From NCBI RefSeq assembly GCF_002001165.1, contig NZ_MUNQ01000008.1, forward strand, positions 62,001-126,000: 64,000 nucleotides of DNA, given 5' to 3'. Under the pieces are notes generated by a model, which searched no databases, was not told where the DNA came from, and saw only the letters and a program-made list of their open reading frames with translations. This document shows, in pieces, positions 38,663 to 46,553 of the stretch. How positions within the stretch are numbered: position 1 is the first letter of the stretch; each line of letters begins with the position of its first letter. Source of the stretch: Rhodanobacter sp. C05 (lineage in GTDB: Bacteria; Pseudomonadota; Gammaproteobacteria; Xanthomonadales; Rhodanobacteraceae). A program made the translations under genes and the position numbers.

Positions 38663-39230
38663 GCGCATGAAGGTATCCGCTGGGCCATTCAATTCGACTT
38701 GGCAATGCTCGGGATTCCCATGCTCGGGCTTGCGGCAAATCCCAATCCTGTTCTTCTTCGCGAGTTCATCAGCACATCTCCACTAACCCGACAGAGCATG
38801 CATCGACGATTGTCGAAACGCCTGGAGGGCTTGTCGTGGCACGGTTGGGTGGCAAGCAGGAGCGCGACCCAGGCGTTGGCGGGTGGCGCGACAAGTGAAG
38901 GGGACTGGAGCGCACCGCTCGAAGTGGTCGACGGCCAACAACCTGCGGGACGACGCGAGCCTGTCTGTAATCTTGTTATTTTTCGCCCGCACCGGCCCTC
39001 AATAAATCGGGCGCGGGTGTCCCGGGGCGCGTGCATAAAGCAATGACTTACAGGCAATCGCGACGCAATGGGTCGTGATTCGAAAAATTGTGTTGCGGTG
39101 CGACTTGCCTCGATCTAAATTCGGCCTATAAGCTCCTAGCAGCTAAATATGAATTAGATATTCACATATGAAATAGGAGGGTGCGCTGGGGATGACCCAG
39201 AGCGGCCGTTGGGGATTACCGGGAGAGGAA
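38663..39230. other. Intergenic region with no supported gene
   Basis: The 568-bp stretch between GH35 and the second glucokinase group has only weak frames on both strands with no family resemblance and no ribosome site. Its right end becomes AT-rich (about 39120-39175) and contains operator site 5, so it is read as the promoter region of the glk2-GH29-GH18 operon. The left 400 bp show nothing that I can interpret. Confidence 0.6.
39104..39119 (-). promoter_or_regulatory. Proposed LacI-type operator, site 5 (glk2 upstream)
   Basis: On the minus strand this reads TTTAGATCGAGGCAAG. The TTTRGATCG half is conserved, the other half-site is poor. It lies 111-198 bp before the two possible starts of the second glucokinase gene, next to an AT-rich promoter-like tract. 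Confidence 0.5.
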
Positions 39231-39305
39231 ATGCAGAGCCCGATCAAGCTGAGTCACGATGCAACGGTTCCGTCGTGTCACGGCGCCGGACCACGTCGCG
39301 TATGA
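39231..39305 (+). CDS. 24-codon leader frame overlapping glucokinase copy 2
   Basis: ATG at 39231 follows GGGAGAGGAA, the best ribosome site in this region, and opens a 24-codon frame (MQSPIKLSHDATVP...) that ends in ATGA exactly on the ATG at 39302 of the second glucokinase. Its first residues resemble the start of glucokinase copy 1 (MSSPMKKPD). Joined to the downstream frame it would give the same distance to the ADVGGTHAR motif as in copy 1. It is therefore either a coupled leader peptide or the N-terminus of a frameshifted glucokinase. Confidence 0.5.
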   Translation: MQSPIKLSHDATVPSCHGAGPRRV

Positions 39306-40396
39306 AAGGCGGCTACCAGCGCTATTGCCAGGCCGGGAATGCCTATTCCCTTTCGTCCGATGCTGCGCGGGAAGCAGCTACGTCATCTGGATCGGCGGTT
39401 TCGTTTTGCGGCAAACCCTTCCTTGCCGCCGATGTAGGCGGAACCCACGCGCGCATAGGGCTAATGGCGTTTCGACCGGGTCAGCCTGCACCCGTTGTGC
39501 TTGCCTACCACGTGTACAAGTGCGCCGAGTACATGGGCTTGGATGCCATCGTGTGCGCGTTCTGCGATGAGAAGGCGGTCAAACCGTACCGCCTTGTGCT
39601 CGCTTGCGCGGGCTTTTTGCATGAAGGCGTCGTCGTCAACAGCAACCTGCAGTGGCCGATCGTACCCGCTGCGCTCGAAAAGGCGGCGGGTCTGAGTGAC
39701 ATCAAAGTGCTCAACGATTTTGAAGCGCTGGCCTATGGCACAGCCTATCTGGATGCGAGCAGTGTCACTCCGCTGCATAACCCGCGACGGGATGAAGAAG
39801 CAGCCACAGGTTCCGTGGTCATCGTTGGCCCCGGTACCGGGCTCGGCGTAGCGGTGCGTTTGCCCGATGCACAGCCGAAGGTGTTGGCGACCGAAGCGGG
39901 GCATATCCAGCTGGCCGCTCGCGTGGGACGCGAGCAGCAGGTGCTGGCCGAGCTGACGCAGGTCGACACGCATGTCCCCTATGACGCCGTGTTGTCCGGT
40001 CCCGGACTGCTGCGTCTGTATGGCGCGCTATGCCGTATCGAGCGAATACCCGTCGTGTTCCACGAACCCACCGCGATCACTGCCGCGGCATGTGCTGGCA
40101 CGAATGCGATGGCAATGGAGACCTTGCAGCTGTTCTGCGGATGGCTCGGTTCTTTCCTTGGCGATCTGGCGATGTTGTATGGCGCAACGGGCGGTATCTA
40201 CCTCGCCGGTGGGTTTCTTTCGCGCATGACCGCGTTTGTTGAAAAGAGCACGTTCACCAGTCGTTTTCTCGACAAGGGCGTGATGCGTCCGTTTTTGCAA
40301 ACCATCCCCGTCCACGTGGTTGATCACGCGCAGCTCGGTGTCATCGGCGCGGCGAGTTGGCTGATGAGTCGCGAAACAGAGGGCAAAACCGCATGA
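39302..40396 (+). CDS. Glucokinase family protein (copy 2), possibly frameshifted at its N-terminus
   Basis: A 364-residue Glk-family kinase from the ATG at 39302, paralogous to the kinase at 32.9 kb. LAADVGGTHARIGLM, catalytic VLNDFEALAY, GPGTGLGVAV, ATEAGHIQLAAR and FLDKGVMRPFLQ are shared with copy 1. There is no ribosome site directly before 39302; translation may depend on the upstream 24-codon frame. The stop overlaps the GH29 start by ATGA. The catalytic core is intact, so activity is likely whichever start is used. Confidence 0.8.
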   Translation: MKGGYQRYCQAGNAYSLSSDAAREAATSSGSAVSFCGKPFLAADVGGTHARIGLMAFRPGQPAPVVLAYHVYKCAEYMGLDAIVCAFCDEKAVKPYRLVLACAGFLHEGVVVNSNLQWPIVPAALEKAAGLSDIKVLNDFEALAYGTAYLDASSVTPLHNPRRDEEAATGSVVIVGPGTGLGVAVRLPDAQPKVLATEAGHIQLAARVGREQQVLAELTQVDTHVPYDAVLSGPGLLRLYGALCRIERIPVVFHEPTAITAAACAGTNAMAMETLQLFCGWLGSFLGDLAMLYGATGGIYLAGGFLSRMTAFVEKSTFTSRFLDKGVMRPFLQTIPVHVVDHAQLGVIGAASWLMSRETEGKTA

Positions 40397-42060
40397 GCAA
40401 GAGGCTTTCGGGAATATCGATGACAACGCATGCGTGCAAGTTGCGCCGCGCCGGCCTATGCCTAGGTTTTGTCGTTGCATCCTGCGGCATGACGGTCGCC
40501 GTAGCTGCCGATGGCACGCATGCCATGACCCCACCGGATGCGGCGACGATCGAACAACAATGGGTGACGGCCAACCGTCCCTACGACGAGGCACGCCAGG
40601 CCATCCTTGCACAGACGCACAAAGTCGCCTGGCAAGGGCCCATGCAACCGGATTGGCAGAGCCTGACCGGATACAGCACGCCGGAATGGTATCGGGACGC
40701 CAAGTTCGGCATCTTCATCCACTGGGGCGTGTATTCGGTGGCGGCTTACAAAGGCGAGTGGTATCCGCGCCATGCCTACGAGCGCACCGGCGAGTACGCC
40801 AACTATTACCAGCATCAGGTGGCTACCTATGGGCCGATGCCCCAGGTCGGCTACAAGGATCTGATCCCGCGTTTCAAGGCCGAGCATTTCGATCCGCAGG
40901 CCTGGGCAAAGTTGTTCCGTGAGGCCGGTGCGCGCTACGTGGTGCCGGTTGCCGAGCACCACGATGGCTTCGCCATGTACGACTCGAAACTATCCGATTG
41001 GACCGCGGTGAAGATGGGGCCGCACCGCGACGTGATCGGCGAACTGGCCAAGGCGATCCGCGCGCAGGGCATGAAACTGGGTCTGTCATCGCATCGGGCC
41101 GAGCACGACTGGTTCTACGAATACGGACGCACCTTCAATTCCGACGTCAACGATCCGCGCTACGCCGCGCTGTACGGTCCGGCGCATCCGTCGGAATCGG
41201 CCAAGGGCGAAGACGGTCAGGATGTGGATTGGACGTTTGTGTCCGACGCCTATCTCGACGACTGGCTGGCTCGTTCGTCCGAGATCGTGCAGGACTATCA
41301 CCCGGACCTGATGTACTTCGACTGGTGGGTCGGCCAGCCGCGTTTTCGCGGGGCCCTGACCGAGTTCGTCGCGTTCTACTACAACCAGGCGGCAGCGCGG
41401 AAGCAGCCGGTCGTGCAGTTCTACAAGCTCGACGACATGCGTCCCGGCACCGGCACGATGAACATCGAGCGCGGGCAGGCGGCGGATATCCGCCAGGAGC
41501 CGTGGCAGACCGAAACCTCGGTCAGTCCCGATTCGTGGGGATACGCCGAAGGCGATACCTACAAGTCGCCTGACGAGATCGTGCAGTTGCTCGCCGATGT
41601 GGTCAGCAAGAACGGCAACCTGCTGCTCAACATCGGTCCCAAGGCCGACGGCACCATCCCGCCGCAGGCAACGCACATCCTGGAGGCGGTCGGCCAGTGG
41701 CTGCGCGCCAACGGCGACGCGATCTACGGAACACGGCCGTGGCGGCGCTTCGGCGAAGGTCCGACCCAGGTGGTTGCCGGCACGATGGAGGACACCAAGA
41801 CCAAGCCGTACACCGCGGAGGATTTCCGCTTCACCACGAAAGGCTCGCAACTGTACGCCATCGAGATGGCGTGGCCGGCGACGGGCCATGCGCTGATCCA
41901 TTCGATCGGCCCGGCGATGAAGGTCGCCTCGGTGACATCGTTGGCGACCGGCAAGCCAGTCGTATTCAAACAACAGCCCGACGGCCTGCGCCTCGATTTG
42001 CCGGCACAGCCGGCCGGCGTGCATGCCTATGTGTATCGCATCGGAATGGAAAGTCTCTGA
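40393..42060 (+). CDS. GH29 alpha-L-fucosidase (second, A-type)
   Basis: A 555-residue exported GH29 enzyme with a signal peptide (GLCLGFVVASCGMTVAVAA). KFGIFIHWGVYSVAAYKGEWYP, AEHHDGFAMY, and the nucleophile Asp in DLMYFDWWVG (about residue 310) are characteristic, as is GNLLLNIGPKADGTIP. The layout fits the broad-specificity subfamily A rather than the 1,3/1,4 type at 22.2 kb, so core-linked fucose is a possible substrate. It is coupled at both ends: ATGA with glucokinase copy 2 and TGATG with the GH18 gene. Confidence 0.9.
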   Translation: MSKRLSGISMTTHACKLRRAGLCLGFVVASCGMTVAVAADGTHAMTPPDAATIEQQWVTANRPYDEARQAILAQTHKVAWQGPMQPDWQSLTGYSTPEWYRDAKFGIFIHWGVYSVAAYKGEWYPRHAYERTGEYANYYQHQVATYGPMPQVGYKDLIPRFKAEHFDPQAWAKLFREAGARYVVPVAEHHDGFAMYDSKLSDWTAVKMGPHRDVIGELAKAIRAQGMKLGLSSHRAEHDWFYEYGRTFNSDVNDPRYAALYGPAHPSESAKGEDGQDVDWTFVSDAYLDDWLARSSEIVQDYHPDLMYFDWWVGQPRFRGALTEFVAFYYNQAAARKQPVVQFYKLDDMRPGTGTMNIERGQAADIRQEPWQTETSVSPDSWGYAEGDTYKSPDEIVQLLADVVSKNGNLLLNIGPKADGTIPPQATHILEAVGQWLRANGDAIYGTRPWRRFGEGPTQVVAGTMEDTKTKPYTAEDFRFTTKGSQLYAIEMAWPATGHALIHSIGPAMKVASVTSLATGKPVVFKQQPDGLRLDLPAQPAGVHAYVYRIGMESL

Positions 42061-43169
42061 TGCGGATACTTACGACCATGATGAAACACCTGTTCGTCCT
42101 GCTGTGCCTGATCCTGCCGTTCGGCGCATCCGCACAGGCGCCGAGTGCGCTGTTCTACATGCTGGACTCGCAGAAATCGATCGACTCGTTCGTGCATCAC
42201 GCCGACAAGATCGATGTGCTGGCGCCGACCTGGTACAACGTGGACGAGAACGGTCTGGTCTCCGGACAGCCCAATCCCTACGTGATGCAGGTCGCCAAAA
42301 CGAACGGCGTGACGGTTATGCCGATCGTTTCTGGGGGCGGCGATCGTGCGAAGTTTCATCAATTGCTGGGCGACGAGAAGGCCAAGCAGGCGATGATCGC
42401 CTCGCTGATCGAGCAGGCCACACTACACGGCTTCAGCGGCTTCCAGTTCGATTTCGAGAACATCGCCTGGACTGATCGCGACGCGCTGACGTTGTTGACG
42501 AAACAGACGGCCGAGGCACTGCACAAGCACGGCCTGCAGTTGTCGATGGCGGTGGTGCCCAATGCACCTGGCTACGCCGGTCGCGGCGCCTTCAGCAAAT
42601 GGATGTGGGAATACTGGCGTGGTGCCTACGATCTGAAGGCGCTTGCCAAGGTGCTGGACCTGGTCTGCCTGATGACCTACGACCAGCACACGCGCTGGAC
42701 CACGCCCGGCCCGGTGGCCGGCATGCCATGGACCATGCAGCACCTGGAGTACGCACTTGCGGTGGTGCCGAAGGACAAGCTCTCGCTGGGCATCCCGCTG
42801 TATGGCTACCACTGGTACGCCGGCGACCCGGTCCGCGCGGATGGCAAGGAGTCGTCGAACATTTCGGCCGACTACATCGACGCCGATGAATCACTGCCGC
42901 TGGCCAAACAATACGGCGCCACGGTGCAGTGGGATCCGGTCGAACACGAATCCTGGTTCTACTTCTATCGCGACCAGATGCGCGAATGGGTCTTCTTACC
43001 CGATGCGCATGCTTTCCGCGATCGCTATGCAGTGGTGAAGCAGTACGACCTGCAGGGATTCTGTTCCTGGGTACTGGGAGCGGAAGATCCGCAGATTTGG
43101 GATGAATTACCTGCAACCCGGCGTCGTTCGTCTCAGGCCAGTTCGGCATCTTCATCCAGACAGCAGTAA
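42060..43169 (+). CDS. GH18 family hydrolase (possible endo-beta-N-acetylglucosaminidase)
   Basis: A 369-residue exported GH18 TIM-barrel protein with a Sec signal peptide (LFVLLCLILPFGASAQA). The catalytic region reads GFSGFQFDFEN: the last Asp and the Glu (about D131, E133) of the DGxDxDxE motif are kept, but the first two acidic positions are Ser and Gln. CLMTYDQHTRWTTPGPVAG and LGIPLYGYHW are also GH18-like. In an N-glycan locus an ENGase cutting the chitobiose core is the natural role; a chitobiase- or chitinase-like function remains possible. Confidence 0.8.
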   Translation: MRILTTMMKHLFVLLCLILPFGASAQAPSALFYMLDSQKSIDSFVHHADKIDVLAPTWYNVDENGLVSGQPNPYVMQVAKTNGVTVMPIVSGGGDRAKFHQLLGDEKAKQAMIASLIEQATLHGFSGFQFDFENIAWTDRDALTLLTKQTAEALHKHGLQLSMAVVPNAPGYAGRGAFSKWMWEYWRGAYDLKALAKVLDLVCLMTYDQHTRWTTPGPVAGMPWTMQHLEYALAVVPKDKLSLGIPLYGYHWYAGDPVRADGKESSNISADYIDADESLPLAKQYGATVQWDPVEHESWFYFYRDQMREWVFLPDAHAFRDRYAVVKQYDLQGFCSWVLGAEDPQIWDELPATRRRSSQASSASSSRQQ

Positions 43170-43205
43170 CCGAGGGCGTGGAGGAGGGTTGAAGGCGGCG
43201 TTTGA

Positions 43206-43221
43206 TTTGGATCGATGCAGA
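43206..43221 (+). promoter_or_regulatory. Proposed LacI-type operator, site 6 (TonB receptor upstream)
   Basis: TTTGGATCGATGCAGA lies in the 182-bp gap between the GH18 stop and the TonB-dependent receptor start. The first nine bases match the shared element exactly; the second half is degenerate. Confidence 0.5.
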
Positions 43222-43351
43222 TGTTCATGAGGCCTTCCGTCGAAGATCCGGATGCGTCGAGTGGAAGGTGGCAGCAGGTGGTTTATCGGCTCCGGGTTTG
43301 GGGACCCGGGGTTTCACATCACAGATCAGTTTCAACGGGGAGAGGGCAACC

Positions 43352-46300
43352 ATGAGCAAGATCCGTTTTCATCGAAGCATATTGGCCAGTGCACTGGCAC
43401 TGGCACTGTTCGGGCCGCAGGCATACGCGCAGACATCGACGCAGGATGCGTCGACTACGCCACCATCGAATACGCAACAAGGCCAGCAGGACGAATCGTC
43501 AAAGAAGGCCACTAAACTACAGGCAGTCACCGTCACCGGCTCGATGATTCCACGCGTGGAGATCGAAGGGCCGACCCCCGTGATTTCCATTACCGGCTTG
43601 CAGATCAAGCAGCAGGGCTTCACCACGCTGTGGGAATTCCTGGATTCGCTGCCGCAGATGGGCCAGCCGCCGCAGGATCCGGCCAGTTGGGGGGCCACCG
43701 CGGTGAATGCGCGCCCGGTGAATCTGCGCAACCTGGGTGCGGGCTTCAGCCTGCTGCTGATTAACGGCGTGCGCGTGGTGGATTACCCGCAGCCGCTGGG
43801 CGCGCAGAGCAGCTTCCAGAACTACGCAAACCTGCCTAGCGGCATGATCGACCATGTCGAGATCTTGGCCTCCGGTGCCTCGTCGATCTACGGTTCGGAT
43901 GCGGTGGCTGGCGTGGTCAACGTGATCCTGAAGAAGAACTACCAGGGTGACGAGCTGCAGGTGACTGGCGGCGGCGCCACCCGTGGCGGCCGTTCCTATG
44001 GCGACATCAACTTCTTCGGCGGCAAGTCCGGCGAAAACTGGCACATTCTCTACAACGTGGAGAAGTCCAACCGCACGGCCTTGTGGGGCAGCGATCGTCC
44101 GTACCAGGATTCGGTGTCCGATGCAGGCTACGGTGCCTGGAACCCGGCCGACCGCATGTTCGGCTACCAGTACGACGCGGCCGGCGCCATCGCCCTCTCC
44201 GCGACGAACGGCAATGGCCAGTACATCACGCCGCCGACGGGCACCTGCGGCAAGTTCAGCAACTCGCAGTTGAGCCAGTCGCACAGCGTCAGCACCAGCG
44301 GCACCCAGATCACCGGAACGACCGACAACGGTTCCTTCTGCTCGCAGCCCAACCTGTTCCAGAACTGGGTGCTGACGCCGGGCAGCCGCACCAACAACGG
44401 TTACCTGGCCGGTGAATACGATTTCAGCAATGGCCTGCAACTCTACGGCTCGGCGGCCCTGTACGACTCGGTGGGTATCTCCCAGACCCAGTTGCCCTTC
44501 TTTGGCTACGGCAGCCCGTTCTATGACTCGACCACGGGGCAAACCATCAATGCGCTCGACCGCCAGCTGACCGCGCAGGAAATCGGCACGTCCGCCAATA
44601 CCCATGACCGCGAGCAGAACTGGAACATCACGGCCGGCCTGCGTGGCACCATGTTCGACGGCAACTTCAACTGGGACTTCAGCCTCAATAGCCAGAAGTA
44701 CATCGTGCGCGAGGACTTTACGGGCATGGACCAGGCGGCCATGAACAACTTCTTCCTCGGCCAGCAGACGGGAACCACCGCCGGTGGGCTGCCCATCTAT
44801 GCCATCAACTGGCAGCGCTTCTGGAACCCCATCACGCCGCAGCAATACAGCCAGTTCGCGGTCAATGGCGAGAACACGGCGGAGTCGTCGCTGAACCAGG
44901 CGCAGTTCCGCGTCAACGGCGACCTGTTCAAGTTCCCGTGGGTGGACGAGTCGGTGGGTTGGGCAGCCGTGCTGGAAGCTGCAGACAACGATTTCCTGCT
45001 GTCGCCGGATCCGCGCGAGGCCAACTCCGCCACCTTCGTGGATCCGTTCTATAACGACAACTTTGGCGGCGGCAGCCGCCAGCGCTTTTCGCTGGGCACC
45101 GAGTTCCGCGTGCCGATCGTGAACTCACTGACCTGGACCATCTCCGGCCGCCTCGACAAGTACCACGACGCCAGCAGCGCCGACATTGCCCGCACCTGGG
45201 GCACCGGCCTCGAATGGCGTCCGTTCGACAGCCTGCTGATCCGCGGCAGCTACGGCACCAATTTCAAGGCGCCGGACATGGCGGCGATCTACCAGGGCGG
45301 CTCCGTCGTACCACAAGGCATTTACGAGGATAATCTGCAGTGCATCAACGCCATCAAGGCGGGCAACACCTCGAGCACTTGGTGCAACGGCGTTATTCAA
45401 CGTCCCCAGTCGCAGTGGTACCAGGAGAAAACGGTCGGCGGCCCGGACCTGGTGCCGGAGACCGGCCACTCCTGGACCTATGGTTTCGTGTGGCAGGTTC
45501 CGGGCGTGGAGGGTCTGTCGGTGTCTGCCGACTACTGGCACATGGGCGTGGACAACGCCATCGAGTACATCAGCCAGAGTACCGTGCTCCAGGACGAGGC
45601 TGGCTGCCTTACCGGCTATCAGGCGGACGGCTCAACGGGTTTGTCGCCGTACACCGCGCACGCAGCGGGATCGGCGTATTGCCAGATGGTGATAGCGGAT
45701 GTGCAGCGCAATGCGGCAGGCCAAATCACCTCAGTGCAATCCGGACCGATCAACGAGGCCTCGCTGTACGTGAGCGGTGTCGATGCCTCGCTGCAGTACA
45801 GGCTGAATACCGAGGATTACGGCAATTTCACCACCAGCGTCAACTACACCGACAACCTCGCGTACAAGCAGCGCGTGCTGGCTTCCGACCCGTTGCTGAA
45901 CACTCGCTACAACAATGTGGCGAGCAGGGTCACCTGGATCGGCACCTGGCAGAAGGGCGACTGGAACGCGTCGCTCTCCGGTGTGCGCGATGGCCGCATG
46001 CGCGCGCCAGGCTACGGCAACTGCAACACGCTGCCCAACGGCATCCAGCCGAGCCCGGTGACTGTCGTCAGCCCCGACGGGACGACGGTCGATACCGGCG
46101 CCTGCCAGATCGGCGGGGCAAACGTCGCCGACACCGTGTACTACGGCCATGTGCCGACGTGGATCACCTGGAGCGGCTCGATTGGCTGGCAGATCAACCC
46201 GGACACCAAGCTGAGCTTCACCGTGTCCAACATCTTCAACAAGGTCTCGTTGATCCCGTACTACGCCGGCGGCTTCGAGTTCGTCACGACGGGGCAGACC

Positions 46301-46357
46301 GGCAGTGAATACAACGGCCGCGAATTGTTCCTGACGTTCGACTACAAGTTTGACTGA
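43352..46357 (+). CDS. TonB-dependent outer membrane receptor
   Basis: A 1001-residue TonB-dependent transporter. A signal peptide (ILASALALALFGPQAYAQ) is followed by a Gln/Ser-rich stretch, a TonB-box-like LQAVTVTGS, the plug domain (about residues 60-200 with VNLRNLGAGFSLLLINGVRVV and EILASGASSIYGSDAVAGVVN), and a beta-barrel ending in FDYKFD with a C-terminal aromatic pattern. GAGAGGG precedes the ATG. It is the only outer-membrane transporter of the locus and is the likely port for large or partly trimmed glycans. No SusD-like partner is present, as is usual outside Bacteroidetes. Confidence 0.92.
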   Translation: MSKIRFHRSILASALALALFGPQAYAQTSTQDASTTPPSNTQQGQQDESSKKATKLQAVTVTGSMIPRVEIEGPTPVISITGLQIKQQGFTTLWEFLDSLPQMGQPPQDPASWGATAVNARPVNLRNLGAGFSLLLINGVRVVDYPQPLGAQSSFQNYANLPSGMIDHVEILASGASSIYGSDAVAGVVNVILKKNYQGDELQVTGGGATRGGRSYGDINFFGGKSGENWHILYNVEKSNRTALWGSDRPYQDSVSDAGYGAWNPADRMFGYQYDAAGAIALSATNGNGQYITPPTGTCGKFSNSQLSQSHSVSTSGTQITGTTDNGSFCSQPNLFQNWVLTPGSRTNNGYLAGEYDFSNGLQLYGSAALYDSVGISQTQLPFFGYGSPFYDSTTGQTINALDRQLTAQEIGTSANTHDREQNWNITAGLRGTMFDGNFNWDFSLNSQKYIVREDFTGMDQAAMNNFFLGQQTGTTAGGLPIYAINWQRFWNPITPQQYSQFAVNGENTAESSLNQAQFRVNGDLFKFPWVDESVGWAAVLEAADNDFLLSPDPREANSATFVDPFYNDNFGGGSRQRFSLGTEFRVPIVNSLTWTISGRLDKYHDASSADIARTWGTGLEWRPFDSLLIRGSYGTNFKAPDMAAIYQGGSVVPQGIYEDNLQCINAIKAGNTSSTWCNGVIQRPQSQWYQEKTVGGPDLVPETGHSWTYGFVWQVPGVEGLSVSADYWHMGVDNAIEYISQSTVLQDEAGCLTGYQADGSTGLSPYTAHAAGSAYCQMVIADVQRNAAGQITSVQSGPINEASLYVSGVDASLQYRLNTEDYGNFTTSVNYTDNLAYKQRVLASDPLLNTRYNNVASRVTWIGTWQKGDWNASLSGVRDGRMRAPGYGNCNTLPNGIQPSPVTVVSPDGTTVDTGACQIGGANVADTVYYGHVPTWITWSGSIGWQINPDTKLSFTVSNIFNKVSLIPYYAGGFEFVTTGQTGSEYNGRELFLTFDYKFD

Positions 46358-46365
46358 TCCATCGC

Positions 46366-46417
46366 TGCGCCGGGGTGGCTTCGGTGATTGTCGAAGCCAC
46401 CTCGTTCATCCGGCGCA
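46366..46417. terminator. Nested double hairpin after the TonB receptor
   Basis: An inner 10-bp stem GGTGGCTTCG/CGAAGCCACC (46374-46383 with 46392-46401) is enclosed by an outer 8-bp stem TGCGCCGG/CCGGCGCA (46366-46373 with 46410-46417). It lies nine bases after the receptor stop and before GH20. There is no T-run, so partial termination or mRNA protection is more likely than a standard terminator. Confidence 0.55.
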
Positions 46418-46553
46418 CACGGCTTGGACGTCGCGTGCGCCGGGCCATCGCGCGGGCCGTGGATCGGCCGCGCACGGATAATCAGGATTGCTGCGCAACC
46501 CTTCGGGCCTGCCCCTCAGGCAGTGCACGATTCACTCCGCTGGAGTCTGCCTG

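Noticed and set aside
38689..39057. Possible genes in the gap between GH35 and glucokinase copy 2
   Set aside because: Frames on both strands have no ribosome site, no family pattern and mutually overlap; treated as non-coding.
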